Positions 1 through 6,492 of a DNA stretch of 8,121 bases are shown piece by piece. Location of the stretch: assembly GCA_025774205.1 (NCBI GenBank), contig JALGWK010000062.1, positions 1 through 8,121 of the forward strand, read 5' to 3'. The DNA comes from a bacterium. Its GTDB lineage: Bacteria > Blakebacterota > Blakebacteria > Blakebacterales > Blakebacteraceae. The position numbers and the translations under genes were made by a program. The stretch's first letter is position 1. Each line of letters begins with the position of its first letter. The notes beneath the pieces were generated by a model, which did no database searches, was not told the origin of the DNA, and saw only the letters and a program-made list of their open reading frames with translations.

Positions 1-1
1 G

Positions 2-112
2 AGACTGGAGGACGCTCCGATCTTTACGGTCGTGCGCATCAAGGCGATGAATGCCCGCGGACTGCTCGGCTGGGACTGGACGGTATTGGCACCACCTGAC
101 ATCGATCCCTGA
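2..112 (+). CDS. C-terminal end of an unrecognised protein (partial)
   Basis: An open frame enters from the left edge and stops at TGA 110-112, giving 36 residues that begin RLEDAPIFTVVRIKAMNARG and end in APPDIDP. The third codon positions are mostly G or C, as in the neighbouring genes, and the frame fills the space up to the convergent dprA, so I take it as the real tail of a gene that starts outside the window. The tail has alternating hydrophobic residues (IFTVVRIKAM) and two tryptophans (GWDWTVL), which would suit a final pair of beta strands, but I recognise no family. Its stop codon lies in the first copy of a 12-bp direct repeat whose second copy holds the dprA stop. Confidence 0.6.
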   Translation, partial: RLEDAPIFTVVRIKAMNARGLLGWDWTVLAPPDIDP

Positions 113-139
113 TCACGGCCGGCAACTCCTGATCACGGC
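108..139. repeat. 12-bp direct repeat in the convergent gene junction
   Basis: CCTGATCACGGC occurs at 108-119 and again at 128-139, a period of 20 bases. The TGATCA core is a palindrome and so gives TGA on both strands. The first copy holds the stop of the rightward partial gene (110-112), and the second holds the stop of dprA (135-133). After the first 12 bases the two units diverge, so this is either a decayed tandem duplication or chance. Confidence 0.6.
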
Positions 140-1299
140 TGATAGTTGGCGACATAGCGCATCCCGGGGAGCTGTTCCACCAGCCCCTCGATCTCCATCT
201 GCAGCAGCAGGGAGAGAACCCGGGGGATCTCCAGACCGGTACGGCGACTGAGATCGTCCGCGTGGAGCGGGTCAGTTCCGACCTCTTCCATGATACAACG
301 CGCATCGGGGCCGAGTGCCTCCAGGGCCTGTTCGGCCTTTTTCGTGATGATCCCGGCTCTCGCTTCGAGAGCCTCCCGCAGACCATCGACCGAATACCAG
401 GGCAGGCTGGCCAGCACATCCTCGAGACCCCGGCACAGTTCGGCCCTTTTCTCCTGTATCAGACGATTGGGAAGAGCCGCCATCGGTTCCACCGGACTCC
501 CCGGTACCGCCAGGATGAGGCGTTCGTATTCGAGGGCGAAGTCGGCCGTATGGCGGGCTCCGCTCATGACGCCCCCCTCCACAACGACCGTCGCCATGGC
601 GAGGGCCGCGATGATCCGGTTGCGCGGCACGAAGGTGTCCCGACGCGCGGGTATACCCGGCGGATATTCGCTCACCAGCGCACCTCCCGAATCAATGATC
701 CGTTCCGCCAGCTTCCGATGAGCGGCGGGTTGGACCGTATGGAGCCCGTGGGCAAGAACGGCCACTGTCCGTCCCTCCGCTCTCAGGCAGGCCTCGTGGG
801 CGATGGCATCGATCCCGGTCGCGAGTCCGGAGACGACCGTAAAGGGGAACCGCGCCAGATCCTCACCCAGACGTCGGGCCAGCTGTCGGCCATTCCCGGA
901 CGGAGTCCGGGTACCCACGACCGCCACGGCCTGGTCCGTCAGAGCGGTTCGATCGCCCCGGACATAGAGCACCAGCGGCGGATCATGAACCCCGTTCATC
1001 AGTGACCCGGGATAGGTCTCCTCCCCGAAGACCAGGGGAACGATCCCCAGGGCGTCCATCTGTTCCAGGTGCTGATCCATATCGAAACAGGCGGCGGCAC
1101 GGATCTTCTTCATGGTCTCCCCGCCTATCCCCGACCCTTTCAGATCGATCTCCCCCCGTTCCACCTGGTGGAGGAATTCCCTGAGGCTGACATATTTTGT
1201 ACCGATGAGGAGGAGCTTCGGCACCGAGTACATTCCGGCACCACTGAGCGCGATGGCTTCGTGACTGGTACAGGGCAGAGTGACGGGCTGGTCGGTCAT
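133..1299 (-). CDS. dprA: DNA-processing protein DprA (DNA protecting protein)
   Basis: DprA binds incoming single-stranded DNA in the cytoplasm and loads RecA on it during natural transformation. It is also widespread in bacteria not known to be transformable. The 388-residue product has the full family layout: a variable N-terminal region with a helix-hairpin-helix-like stretch (GSGIGGETMKKI, about 55-66), a Rossmann-type core (about 125-270) and a C-terminal winged-helix DML1-like domain (about 333-384). Core motifs are VAVVGTR (125-131), SGLATGID (157-164), VSEYPPG (209-215), PRNRIIAALA (225-234), SGARHTADFA (246-255) and LAVPGSP (263-269). I chose the ATG at 1297-1299 because GGGAGG lies 5 bases upstream. 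The longer frame back to 1431 overlaps obg, and its extra 44 residues are not DprA-like. It is the third gene of the leftward cluster, 41 bases after obg, and its ribosome binding site lies in a hairpin. Identity is secure; a role in transformation is not shown here. Confidence 0.95.
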   Translation of the reverse strand: MTDQPVTLPCTSHEAIALSGAGMYSVPKLLLIGTKYVSLREFLHQVERGEIDLKGSGIGGETMKKIRAAACFDMDQHLEQMDALGIVPLVFGEETYPGSLMNGVHDPPLVLYVRGDRTALTDQAVAVVGTRTPSGNGRQLARRLGEDLARFPFTVVSGLATGIDAIAHEACLRAEGRTVAVLAHGLHTVQPAAHRKLAERIIDSGGALVSEYPPGIPARRDTFVPRNRIIAALAMATVVVEGGVMSGARHTADFALEYERLILAVPGSPVEPMAALPNRLIQEKRAELCRGLEDVLASLPWYSVDGLREALEARAGIITKKAEQALEALGPDARCIMEEVGTDPLHADDLSRRTGLEIPRVLSLLLQMEIEGLVEQLPGMRYVANYQP

Positions 1300-1301
1300 G
1301 G

Positions 1302-1330
1302 TCGCCTCCCGTGGCTGGACAGGGGGGCGA
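1302..1330 (-). promoter_or_regulatory. Hairpin sequestering the dprA ribosome binding site
   Basis: In the leftward transcript, UCGCCCCCC (1330 to 1322) can pair with GGGAGGCGA (1310 to 1302) across an 11-base loop. Eight of nine positions pair, with one C-A mismatch. The 3' arm contains the GGGAGG Shine-Dalgarno sequence of dprA, 5 bases before its ATG. The 5' arm begins 10 bases after the obg stop codon, within the footprint of a ribosome terminating on obg. This suggests translational coupling of dprA to obg. There is no U tract, so it does not look like a terminator. The pairing is visible in the sequence; the regulatory role is inferred. Confidence 0.45.
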
Positions 1331-1340
1331 AGTGTAATCG

Positions 1341-2387
1341 TCAGGTCGGATCGACCTCTTTGAGCATTTCTCCCAGGATAGTCGCTACCTGTTCGAGACC
1401 CTCGCCGCTGTGACTCGAAATCGCCAGACACCGCATCCCCTCGACCTCGGGAAGGATGCCGTCGTCGGCCTCTTCGGGGAGGGCGCCGGCCGGCAGGCCG
1501 CGCAGTTCGAGGTGAAGCGCGCGTTCATCGGGCGGGATCGTGTCGAGTTTCGTCAGCAGCAGGGTCGCGGAACGTTCCGGAAGATCGGGAGAGTATGCCG
1601 CCAGCTCCCCCTTCAACGTGGCCAGGTCGGCCAGGGGATCGTCTTCGAGCAGATCAACCAGGAAGAGGAGCACGCTGGTGCGCTCGATATGCCTCAGGAA
1701 CTCCATCCCCAGCCCCTTCCCCTCGCTGGCCCCTTCGATCAGGCCGGGAATGTCCGCCACGACGCAGCTCCCCCATTCACCGATCCGGACGAGGCCCAGG
1801 TTCGGTTCCAGGGTGGTGAAGGGGTAGTCGGCGATCTTCGGACGGGCCGCCGAGATCCTGCTGAGCAGGGTGCTCTTCCCCGCGTTCGGGTGCCCGACCA
1901 ACCCCACGTCGGCGATCAGTTTCAACTGGAGGGTGAGTGAGCGCCTCTCGCCGGCCTCACCGGCCTCCCACTGACGTGGGGCCTGGTTGACGCTCGACAC
2001 GAATCGGGCGTTGCCACGCCCGCCGCGACCACCACGCGCGACGACAATCCTGTCGTCAGGTTCGGTCAGATCGGCTATCACCACCTCACTGGCGGAGTCG
2101 AGGATCACCGTTCCCGGAGGCACTCTGACAATGACATTCTTGCCGGCCGCGCCGGTCCGGTTCGATCCCTCGCCGTGTCGTCCCCGGCCTGCTTTCAGAT
2201 GCGGGTGTCGCCTGAAATCGAGGAGGGTACGCAGGTGGGAATCGACCTGCGCGACAACATCACCTCCCCTCCCGCCGTCGCCGCCATCAGGCCCCCCCCT
2301 CGGTACTCCGCGTTCACGGCGGAAGGAAGCGCACCCGCTGCCTCCCGCACCGGCCGAGACCTCGATGGTGGCAGTGTCGACGAACAT
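1341..2387 (-). CDS. obg: Obg family GTPase (ObgE/CgtA)
   Basis: Obg is an essential GTPase that binds the large ribosomal subunit during assembly and links growth to the stringent response. The 348-residue protein starts with the glycine-rich Obg fold (1-158, including VPRGGPDGGDGGRGG at 28-42), followed by the G domain: G1 GHPNAGKS (165-172), G2 within PFTT (189-192), G3 DIPG (212-215), G4 TKLD (279-282) and G5 in ISSHSGEG (323-330). Most Obg proteins read NKxD at G4; Thr replaces Asn here, as is usual in the related GTPase EngB. G5 reads SSHSG rather than the usual SA. An acidic stretch (PEEADDGILPEVEG, 304-317) separates G4 from G5. There is no C-terminal OCT domain, which many bacterial Obg proteins also lack. 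The start is fixed by the conserved MFVDTATIEV opening, with a modest GGTGAT 6 bases upstream. The gene lies 30 bases after the beta-barrel gene and 41 before dprA. The common rplU-rpmA partners are not adjacent. Confidence 0.96.
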   Translation of the reverse strand: MFVDTATIEVSAGAGGSGCASFRRERGVPRGGPDGGDGGRGGDVVAQVDSHLRTLLDFRRHPHLKAGRGRHGEGSNRTGAAGKNVIVRVPPGTVILDSASEVVIADLTEPDDRIVVARGGRGGRGNARFVSSVNQAPRQWEAGEAGERRSLTLQLKLIADVGLVGHPNAGKSTLLSRISAARPKIADYPFTTLEPNLGLVRIGEWGSCVVADIPGLIEGASEGKGLGMEFLRHIERTSVLLFLVDLLEDDPLADLATLKGELAAYSPDLPERSATLLLTKLDTIPPDERALHLELRGLPAGALPEEADDGILPEVEGMRCLAISSHSGEGLEQVATILGEMLKEVDPT

Positions 2388-2417
2388 GATCAGATCACCA
2401 GTAGAGGATTCATGGGT

Positions 2418-3149
2418 TCAGAAATGCCAGCTGAACCCGATTCCGAGCCGCGAGACGGCCCAGTACTTAATACCGGGTAACAGCGCGTCGTTGAACCAGT
2501 CGTAGGAGCGCCATTCAGCAACAACTGTGGCATGGTCCGCGACCACCAGATTCACACCCACCCCGAACGAGAAGATGGTCGATTTCTGACTCATGACTTC
2601 TTTGTGCGCCCGGCCGCCCTGGGTGAAACGGACCATGAATTCCGATCGTATTTTCCCCATGCCGCCCAGGATGAAGGGGATCAGCCGCCGGTCGGGCAGC
2701 ATGTTGAACCGGATTATCGGCAGCAGGTAGGTGTTGCGGAAGCCCATGCCGGTGATGTTGGGCCAGGTCTGGAGGTTCCACGGATCACTGAGGATATACC
2801 GGTCATTGTCGAAGATCCCCCATTCCAGCTCTCCCGTGAAACGGTTCCCGAACCAGGTACCGATATTGAACCTCCAGCCGGTGCCATCCGACGCGGCACC
2901 GCCGGACACCCTGGAGAAATCCCGGCTGGGAGTCGTCTGGAAGAATCCTGCTTCGACGAAGAGGAGGCCGGTACGCTTGAGCGCTTTCTCGGGCGGTCTG
3001 CGCCCGCCTCGATACTGGGCTTCCGCCCCGGAAGGCATGAGTATGAGCAGCATCAGGGTGACGGTCAGGGGGAGCACGAGGAGCAGGATGGCGGAAGACC
3101 TCCCGCGGAGATCACAGCTGACCACTGTCGTCGAAGCCCCGGTCCTCAT
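2418..3149 (-). CDS. Predicted outer-membrane beta-barrel protein
   Basis: The 243-residue product has a long N-terminal signal: a basic, polar start, a hydrophobic stretch at about 21-39 and a likely signal peptidase I site after GAEA (41-44), before Gln45. The mature part alternates short amphipathic strands with turns rich in Gly, Asp, Asn and aromatic residues (GWRFNIGTWFGNRFTGELEW at 91-110, RLIPFILGGMGKI at 155-167, TIFSFGVGVNLVV at 191-203, ATVVAEWRSYDWF at 207-219). It ends in LGIGFSWHF, and a terminal Phe after alternating hydrophobics is the usual BAM-recognised signal. With about 199 mature residues it would suit a barrel of roughly eight strands, like the OmpW or OmpA-barrel groups, but I cannot name a family. 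The start is supported by AAAGGAG (3156-3162) 6 bases upstream. It is the first gene of the leftward cluster with obg and dprA. No ligand or function can be assigned. Confidence 0.8.
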   Translation of the reverse strand: MRTGASTTVVSCDLRGRSSAILLLVLPLTVTLMLLILMPSGAEAQYRGGRRPPEKALKRTGLLFVEAGFFQTTPSRDFSRVSGGAASDGTGWRFNIGTWFGNRFTGELEWGIFDNDRYILSDPWNLQTWPNITGMGFRNTYLLPIIRFNMLPDRRLIPFILGGMGKIRSEFMVRFTQGGRAHKEVMSQKSTIFSFGVGVNLVVADHATVVAEWRSYDWFNDALLPGIKYWAVSRLGIGFSWHF

Positions 3150-3200
3150 TCCTGACTCCTTTCGGGGGGACGCAGTTGTCGGAATGACCCCTTTCGTGCC

Positions 3201-3229
3201 AGTATAGCGTTGGTCCCCGCACCATGAAA
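3201..3229 (-). promoter_or_regulatory. Candidate promoter for the beta-barrel-obg-dprA cluster
   Basis: Reading leftward, TATACT at 3206-3201 is a 5-of-6 match to a sigma-70 -10 box and lies in one of the few AT-rich patches of the spacer. Seventeen bases further upstream is TTTCAT (3229-3224), a poor -35 match. Transcription would begin near 3194 and leave a leader of about 45 bases with a good Shine-Dalgarno sequence at its end. The -10 box is reasonable; the -35 is weak. Confidence 0.4.
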
Positions 3230-3244
3230 GGACGGGAACGCCGC

Positions 3245-4912
3245 ATGTCTCGTTTATCCCTTGCAGGATTCTTTCTCATGACCATGATCCAGGCCGCCGG
3301 GTGCGGCGGTTCGACGAATGCTGATCTCGTCCTGATCCCGGGAAGAGTTTTCACCGCCAGCGCGGAGAAACCGTGGGTCGAGGCCCTGGCCGTGAAAGAT
3401 GGCGTCATCATCGCGGCCGGCTTGGAATCCGAGATCGCCGGCCTGATCGACGAAGGGACCGAAGTGCTCCGGCTGCCCGGCATGCTGGCCGTCCCCGGAT
3501 TCAATGACGCTCATGTACATTTCTTCGACAGCGGCGAGGGATTGTCGAGTGTCCAGCTCAGGGATGCTCGTGACGAGACCGAGTTTCGGGACCGGATCGG
3601 TGCCTTCGCCGATAATCTGCCGGAGGGCACCTGGATCCTGCACGGTAACTGGGATCACGAATCGTGGCCGAGCCGGGAGCATCCCGACCGGTGGCTCGTC
3701 GATCCGGTCACCCCTGCCAACCCCCTGTTCGTCAACCGGCTCGACGGCCACATCGGTCTGGCTAACACCCTTGCGCTGGAACTCGCCGGTATCGACGACG
3801 AGACCCCCGATCCCGAGGGCGGTGAGATCGGTCGTGATCCGGCTACCGGCAGAGCGACGGGAATCCTTGTCGATACAGCCCAGGACCTGGTCTACGCGGC
3901 GATCCCCACCCCTGACCCGGCCAGGATCCGGAGGGGACTCGAGGCGGGTCTCCAGCATGCCGCGGAGCTTGGATTGACCAGCATCCAGGACAATGCCGAT
4001 CCCCGCATCTTCGAAGTTTATGAGGATCTCTACCGTGAAGGAGCGCTCACCCTCCGGGTGAACGCCTGGTACCCGATCTCTTACAGGAACGATCTGGCCT
4101 CGGAAGGGCTCCATGGTCCAGCCGGCGATGACTGGCTCCGTCGGGGAACCATGAAGATCTTCATCGACGGAGCCATGGGTTCCGGCAGTGCCTGGTTCTA
4201 TGAGCCGTATTCCGATGATCCGACCACGACCGGTCTCGCCATGAATGACGAGGAGGAACTGCACCGGATGATCATCGAGGCCGATGCCCTCGGCTTCGAT
4301 GTTGCCTGCCATGCCATCGGAGACCGGGCCAACTCGGTGGCCCTCGACGCGTTCGCGAGGGCCCTCGAGGTGAACACCGATCGACAGACCCCGAGACGCC
4401 ATCGCATCGAACATGCCCAGGTCGTCCGGGAGGAGGATATGGAACGGTTTCGCTCCCTCGGGATCATCGCTTCGATCCAGCCGAGCCACGCCATCGATGA
4501 CATGCGCTGGGCGGAGAAACGTATCGGCCGGGAGCGTTGCGCGCTCAGTTACCGGGTCGGGAGCTTTCTTCATGGTGATATCGCGGTGGCTTTCGGCACC
4601 GACTGGGCGGTTGAACCGCTCGATCCCCGACTGGGGATCTACGCGGCGGTGACGCGTGAATTCACCGATGGCGGACCCGAGGGGGGATGGTTTCCCGATG
4701 AGCGGATCACCCTGGAGGAGGCGATCACGGCTTATACTCTCAGCAGCGCCGCCGCCGAAGGGATGGATGATCGCAAGGGGATGCTGGTGGAGGGGTACCT
4801 GGCCGACATCACGGTCTTCACCCGTGATCTCTTCGAACTGGAACCGGGGGAATGGCTCGAGACCGAAGTAGCGCGGACCATCGTAGGGGGAAAGACTGTC
4901 TATCCGGAGTGA
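3245..4912 (+). CDS. YtcJ-like amidohydrolase (amidohydrolase family 3), predicted lipoprotein
   Basis: This is a metal-dependent hydrolase of the amidohydrolase superfamily, of the type annotated YtcJ or N-substituted formamide deformylase. The substrate cannot be read from sequence, but such enzymes usually cleave C-N amide bonds. In the 555-residue protein, metal and active-site positions are all present: HVH (90-92) in PGFNDAHVHF, Lys304 in KIFIDGAMGSGSA, His356 in ACHAIGDRAN, His390 in RHRIEHAQ and Asp453 in AFGTDWAVEP. Other family signatures are the GNWDHESW segment (134-141), RLDGHIGLANTLAL (165-178) and TPDPEGGEIGRD (187-198). The N-terminus MSRLSLAGFFLMTMIQAAGC looks like a lipoprotein signal with Cys20 as the lipidation site, although the lipobox (AAGC) lacks the preferred Leu. 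I chose ATG 3245 over ATG 3224, which has no ribosome binding site and overlaps the candidate opposing promoter. ATG 3245 has AAAGGA 12 bases upstream, a somewhat long spacing. The protein is probably periplasmic and membrane-anchored. It converges with the M61-like gene. Confidence 0.88.
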   Translation: MSRLSLAGFFLMTMIQAAGCGGSTNADLVLIPGRVFTASAEKPWVEALAVKDGVIIAAGLESEIAGLIDEGTEVLRLPGMLAVPGFNDAHVHFFDSGEGLSSVQLRDARDETEFRDRIGAFADNLPEGTWILHGNWDHESWPSREHPDRWLVDPVTPANPLFVNRLDGHIGLANTLALELAGIDDETPDPEGGEIGRDPATGRATGILVDTAQDLVYAAIPTPDPARIRRGLEAGLQHAAELGLTSIQDNADPRIFEVYEDLYREGALTLRVNAWYPISYRNDLASEGLHGPAGDDWLRRGTMKIFIDGAMGSGSAWFYEPYSDDPTTTGLAMNDEEELHRMIIEADALGFDVACHAIGDRANSVALDAFARALEVNTDRQTPRRHRIEHAQVVREEDMERFRSLGIIASIQPSHAIDDMRWAEKRIGRERCALSYRVGSFLHGDIAVAFGTDWAVEPLDPRLGIYAAVTREFTDGGPEGGWFPDERITLEEAITAYTLSSAAAEGMDDRKGMLVEGYLADITVFTRDLFELEPGEWLETEVARTIVGGKTVYPE

Positions 4913-4947
4913 GTACCGGGCTGGCCGGATTGAGTATCGACCGGGTT

Positions 4948-6447
4948 CTAACTACCGCCCTCCCAGCCCAGGATATCATTGAGCGCGTCGGCTGTTCCCG
5001 GCCGGTTGGTGGAATAGACCAGGCCTGAGAAGAACTCATCGAGAAACGTGCTCCCGGTGATAGCGGCGCAGACCGCCATCAGGTCGGACTCGCGATCGAC
5101 GTTCGCCGCTCCCGAAGAGACTTTCCACCGGTAGTAAAGTCCCATCACATCGGTGATCCGATTCTGTCCGCCGGTCTCATATGCGATGAGGGCATCGAGT
5201 ACGAGGGCCACGAGAGTCCCCTTGCTCCGGGCCAGACTCGCGGGATCGGCAGTGCTCTCCGGATAATCCGCCAGGGTATCGCTCGCAGCACCGGCAGGAC
5301 TCCTGATCAGCTGCCGCGCCGCGTACCGTGCTTCCTCCTGGGCGAAGGACCACGCCCAGCTCTTCGGATGCGCCAGGAACCGCTGCTCGGTGAGGAGAAG
5401 CTGCTGTCGGAATGTCTGACGCCGGATCAGGTTCTCTCTCAGCAGCATCAGCCAGGCCAGGTAATCGGTTGCCCCTTCAGTATACCAGTCGGGCGCGAAC
5501 GAGGGTGTTCCCTGCCAGAGCAGCAGGAGTTCCCTCGCCAGGTTATGGATAGCCTCCGGATCGGTCGGAAAATTGACCGTCGAATCCCATCCGAAGGCGA
5601 CCGAACTTCCGAGCCTGATCACCTCTTTACCCCCCGACACGATCCGCGGCAGGACAATCGTTATTCGTGAACCTGTCGCTACCTCGAAGGTCTGCTGACC
5701 GAACAGGAGGATCCGTCTCACGATCTCGGCGATCGAGGAATCCAGGGTCGGTCGCCGCCCCTGGATGCCGACGATGACATCGATGCCCGCGGCCTGAACG
5801 GTCATCCGCCGGAAATCACCTGCCGCAACGACCGCGTTCCACAAACCATTTTGATCGCCGGGGTTGTAACTGCGGCCGTACCCCTCCCAGGGGACGATGA
5901 TCCTCCAGGAGATCGGGATGTCGAAGATGACGTCGACCTGGATGACAGGTGTGGAGCCGGCCTCTCCTTCGACTCCCCCAGCGGCGCCGGTCAGCGTCGG
6001 ATCGGGGTAGAGGAAGAGTTCATAGCCGAGCGCATAGAGCGATTCGCTCGAGATCCCCACCCCATCAGCGCCGACCGGTTCGGGACCGGGAGCGATGACC
6101 TGGTAGGAGAGCCTCATCACGCCTCCCGTGCCGCCGGTGATCGTCCAGCCCCGGGGATGGGTCGCGACGCGGAGGGACTGGCCGAAACCATCGACCGCTT
6201 CGGGACGTGACTGGCTCGCTCGCCGGCTGCTGAAGTCCGCGTGCCGCCAGACCACACCACCTTCAACGTCACCCATGAGGACGGCCGTGACCTCCAATAC
6301 CCCTTCATCCAGCACCGGCCGGAGGACATAGGACACCCTCCAGGCATCCTGACGGGGTGCCTCCCTGTCGATCGCTCCCTCAGCCGCCGCAGGGAAGAGG
6401 AGCGCCGACGTGAGCAGCAGTGATATGCGGTAAAGGAATCTGCGCAT
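4948..6447 (-). CDS. Exported M61-family peptidase-like protein lacking the HEXXH histidines
   Basis: With the start at ATG 6447 the product has 499 residues and opens with a clear signal peptide (MRRFLYRISLLLTSALLFPAAAEGA). It follows the M61 glycyl aminopeptidase plan: an N-terminal beta-rich domain (about 30-220), a thermolysin-like core, and a helical C-terminal part with KGTLVALVLDALIAYETGG (409-427) and FLDEFFSGLVYS (468-479), matching the usual KGALVA and DFF segments of that family. At the zinc site, where M61 members read roughly LAHEFFHLW, this protein reads LARELLLLW (303-311). The glutamate is kept, but both zinc-binding histidines are replaced, by Arg and Leu. The following TEGATDY (323-329), which normally supplies the third ligand, is intact. 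There is no frameshift, so it looks like a maintained non-catalytic protein rather than a decaying gene. An upstream ATG at 6474 is possible but would put residues in front of the signal. It is divergent from polX. Family assignment is fairly sure; function is unknown. Confidence 0.8.
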   Translation of the reverse strand: MRRFLYRISLLLTSALLFPAAAEGAIDREAPRQDAWRVSYVLRPVLDEGVLEVTAVLMGDVEGGVVWRHADFSSRRASQSRPEAVDGFGQSLRVATHPRGWTITGGTGGVMRLSYQVIAPGPEPVGADGVGISSESLYALGYELFLYPDPTLTGAAGGVEGEAGSTPVIQVDVIFDIPISWRIIVPWEGYGRSYNPGDQNGLWNAVVAAGDFRRMTVQAAGIDVIVGIQGRRPTLDSSIAEIVRRILLFGQQTFEVATGSRITIVLPRIVSGGKEVIRLGSSVAFGWDSTVNFPTDPEAIHNLARELLLLWQGTPSFAPDWYTEGATDYLAWLMLLRENLIRRQTFRQQLLLTEQRFLAHPKSWAWSFAQEEARYAARQLIRSPAGAASDTLADYPESTADPASLARSKGTLVALVLDALIAYETGGQNRITDVMGLYYRWKVSSGAANVDRESDLMAVCAAITGSTFLDEFFSGLVYSTNRPGTADALNDILGWEGGS

Positions 6448-6462
6448 GGTTTCTGTCACAGC

Positions 6463-6468
6463 TATATT
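6463..6468 (+). promoter_or_regulatory. Candidate -10 box for a leaderless polX transcript
   Basis: TATATT matches the -10 consensus at five of six positions and ends 6 bases before the A of the polX ATG. Transcription would therefore start at or next to the initiation codon. polX has no Shine-Dalgarno sequence, which fits a leaderless mRNA. I see no good -35 hexamer near 6440. The box overlaps the candidate -10 of the opposing gene. Confidence 0.35.
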
Positions 6469-6492
6469 AACCATATGTCTGTTAACGTCCAA
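6464..6492 (-). promoter_or_regulatory. Candidate promoter for the M61-like gene
   Basis: Reading leftward, TTGGAC (6492-6487) and TAATAT (6469-6464) are separated by exactly 17 bases, giving a moderate sigma-70 promoter in an AT-rich patch. The -35 box lies inside the first codons of the opposing polX. Transcription would start near 6457, leaving about 10 bases before the ATG at 6447 and no good Shine-Dalgarno sequence (GACAGAAACC). Confidence 0.4.

Noticed and set aside
113-150. Possible terminator hairpin (GGCAACT with AGTTGGC) at the dprA end
   Set aside because: The pairing is imperfect, the loop is long, most of it lies within dprA codons, and there is no T tract.
262-1005. Rightward open frame of 247 codons opposite dprA
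   Set aside because: It is a codon-bias shadow of dprA; the translation has no recognisable domain and the start has no support.
1300-1431. Extension of dprA upstream to the ATG at 1431
   Set aside because: The added 44 residues are low in DprA character, overlap the end of obg in another frame, and bypass a strong ribosome binding site at 1305-1310.
2532-3155. Rightward open frame opposite the beta-barrel gene
   Set aside because: The composition is polar, Pro- and Glu-rich, and typical of an antisense shadow. The opposite strand has a signal peptide, strand pattern and ribosome binding site.
3224-3244. Upstream ATG of the amidohydrolase at 3224
   Set aside because: No ribosome binding site precedes it and it overlaps the candidate promoter of the opposing cluster. 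It stays possible, as it would only add seven basic residues to the signal peptide.
3254-4573. Long leftward open frame of 439 codons opposite the amidohydrolase
   Set aside because: It lies wholly inside a gene with unmistakable conserved motifs. Long antisense frames are expected from the GC-rich codon use, and the translation shows no family features.
4913-4947. Possible terminator between the convergent amidohydrolase and M61-like genes
   Set aside because: Only a 4-base CCGG stem with a short loop can be drawn and no T tract follows on either strand, so no intrinsic terminator is supported.
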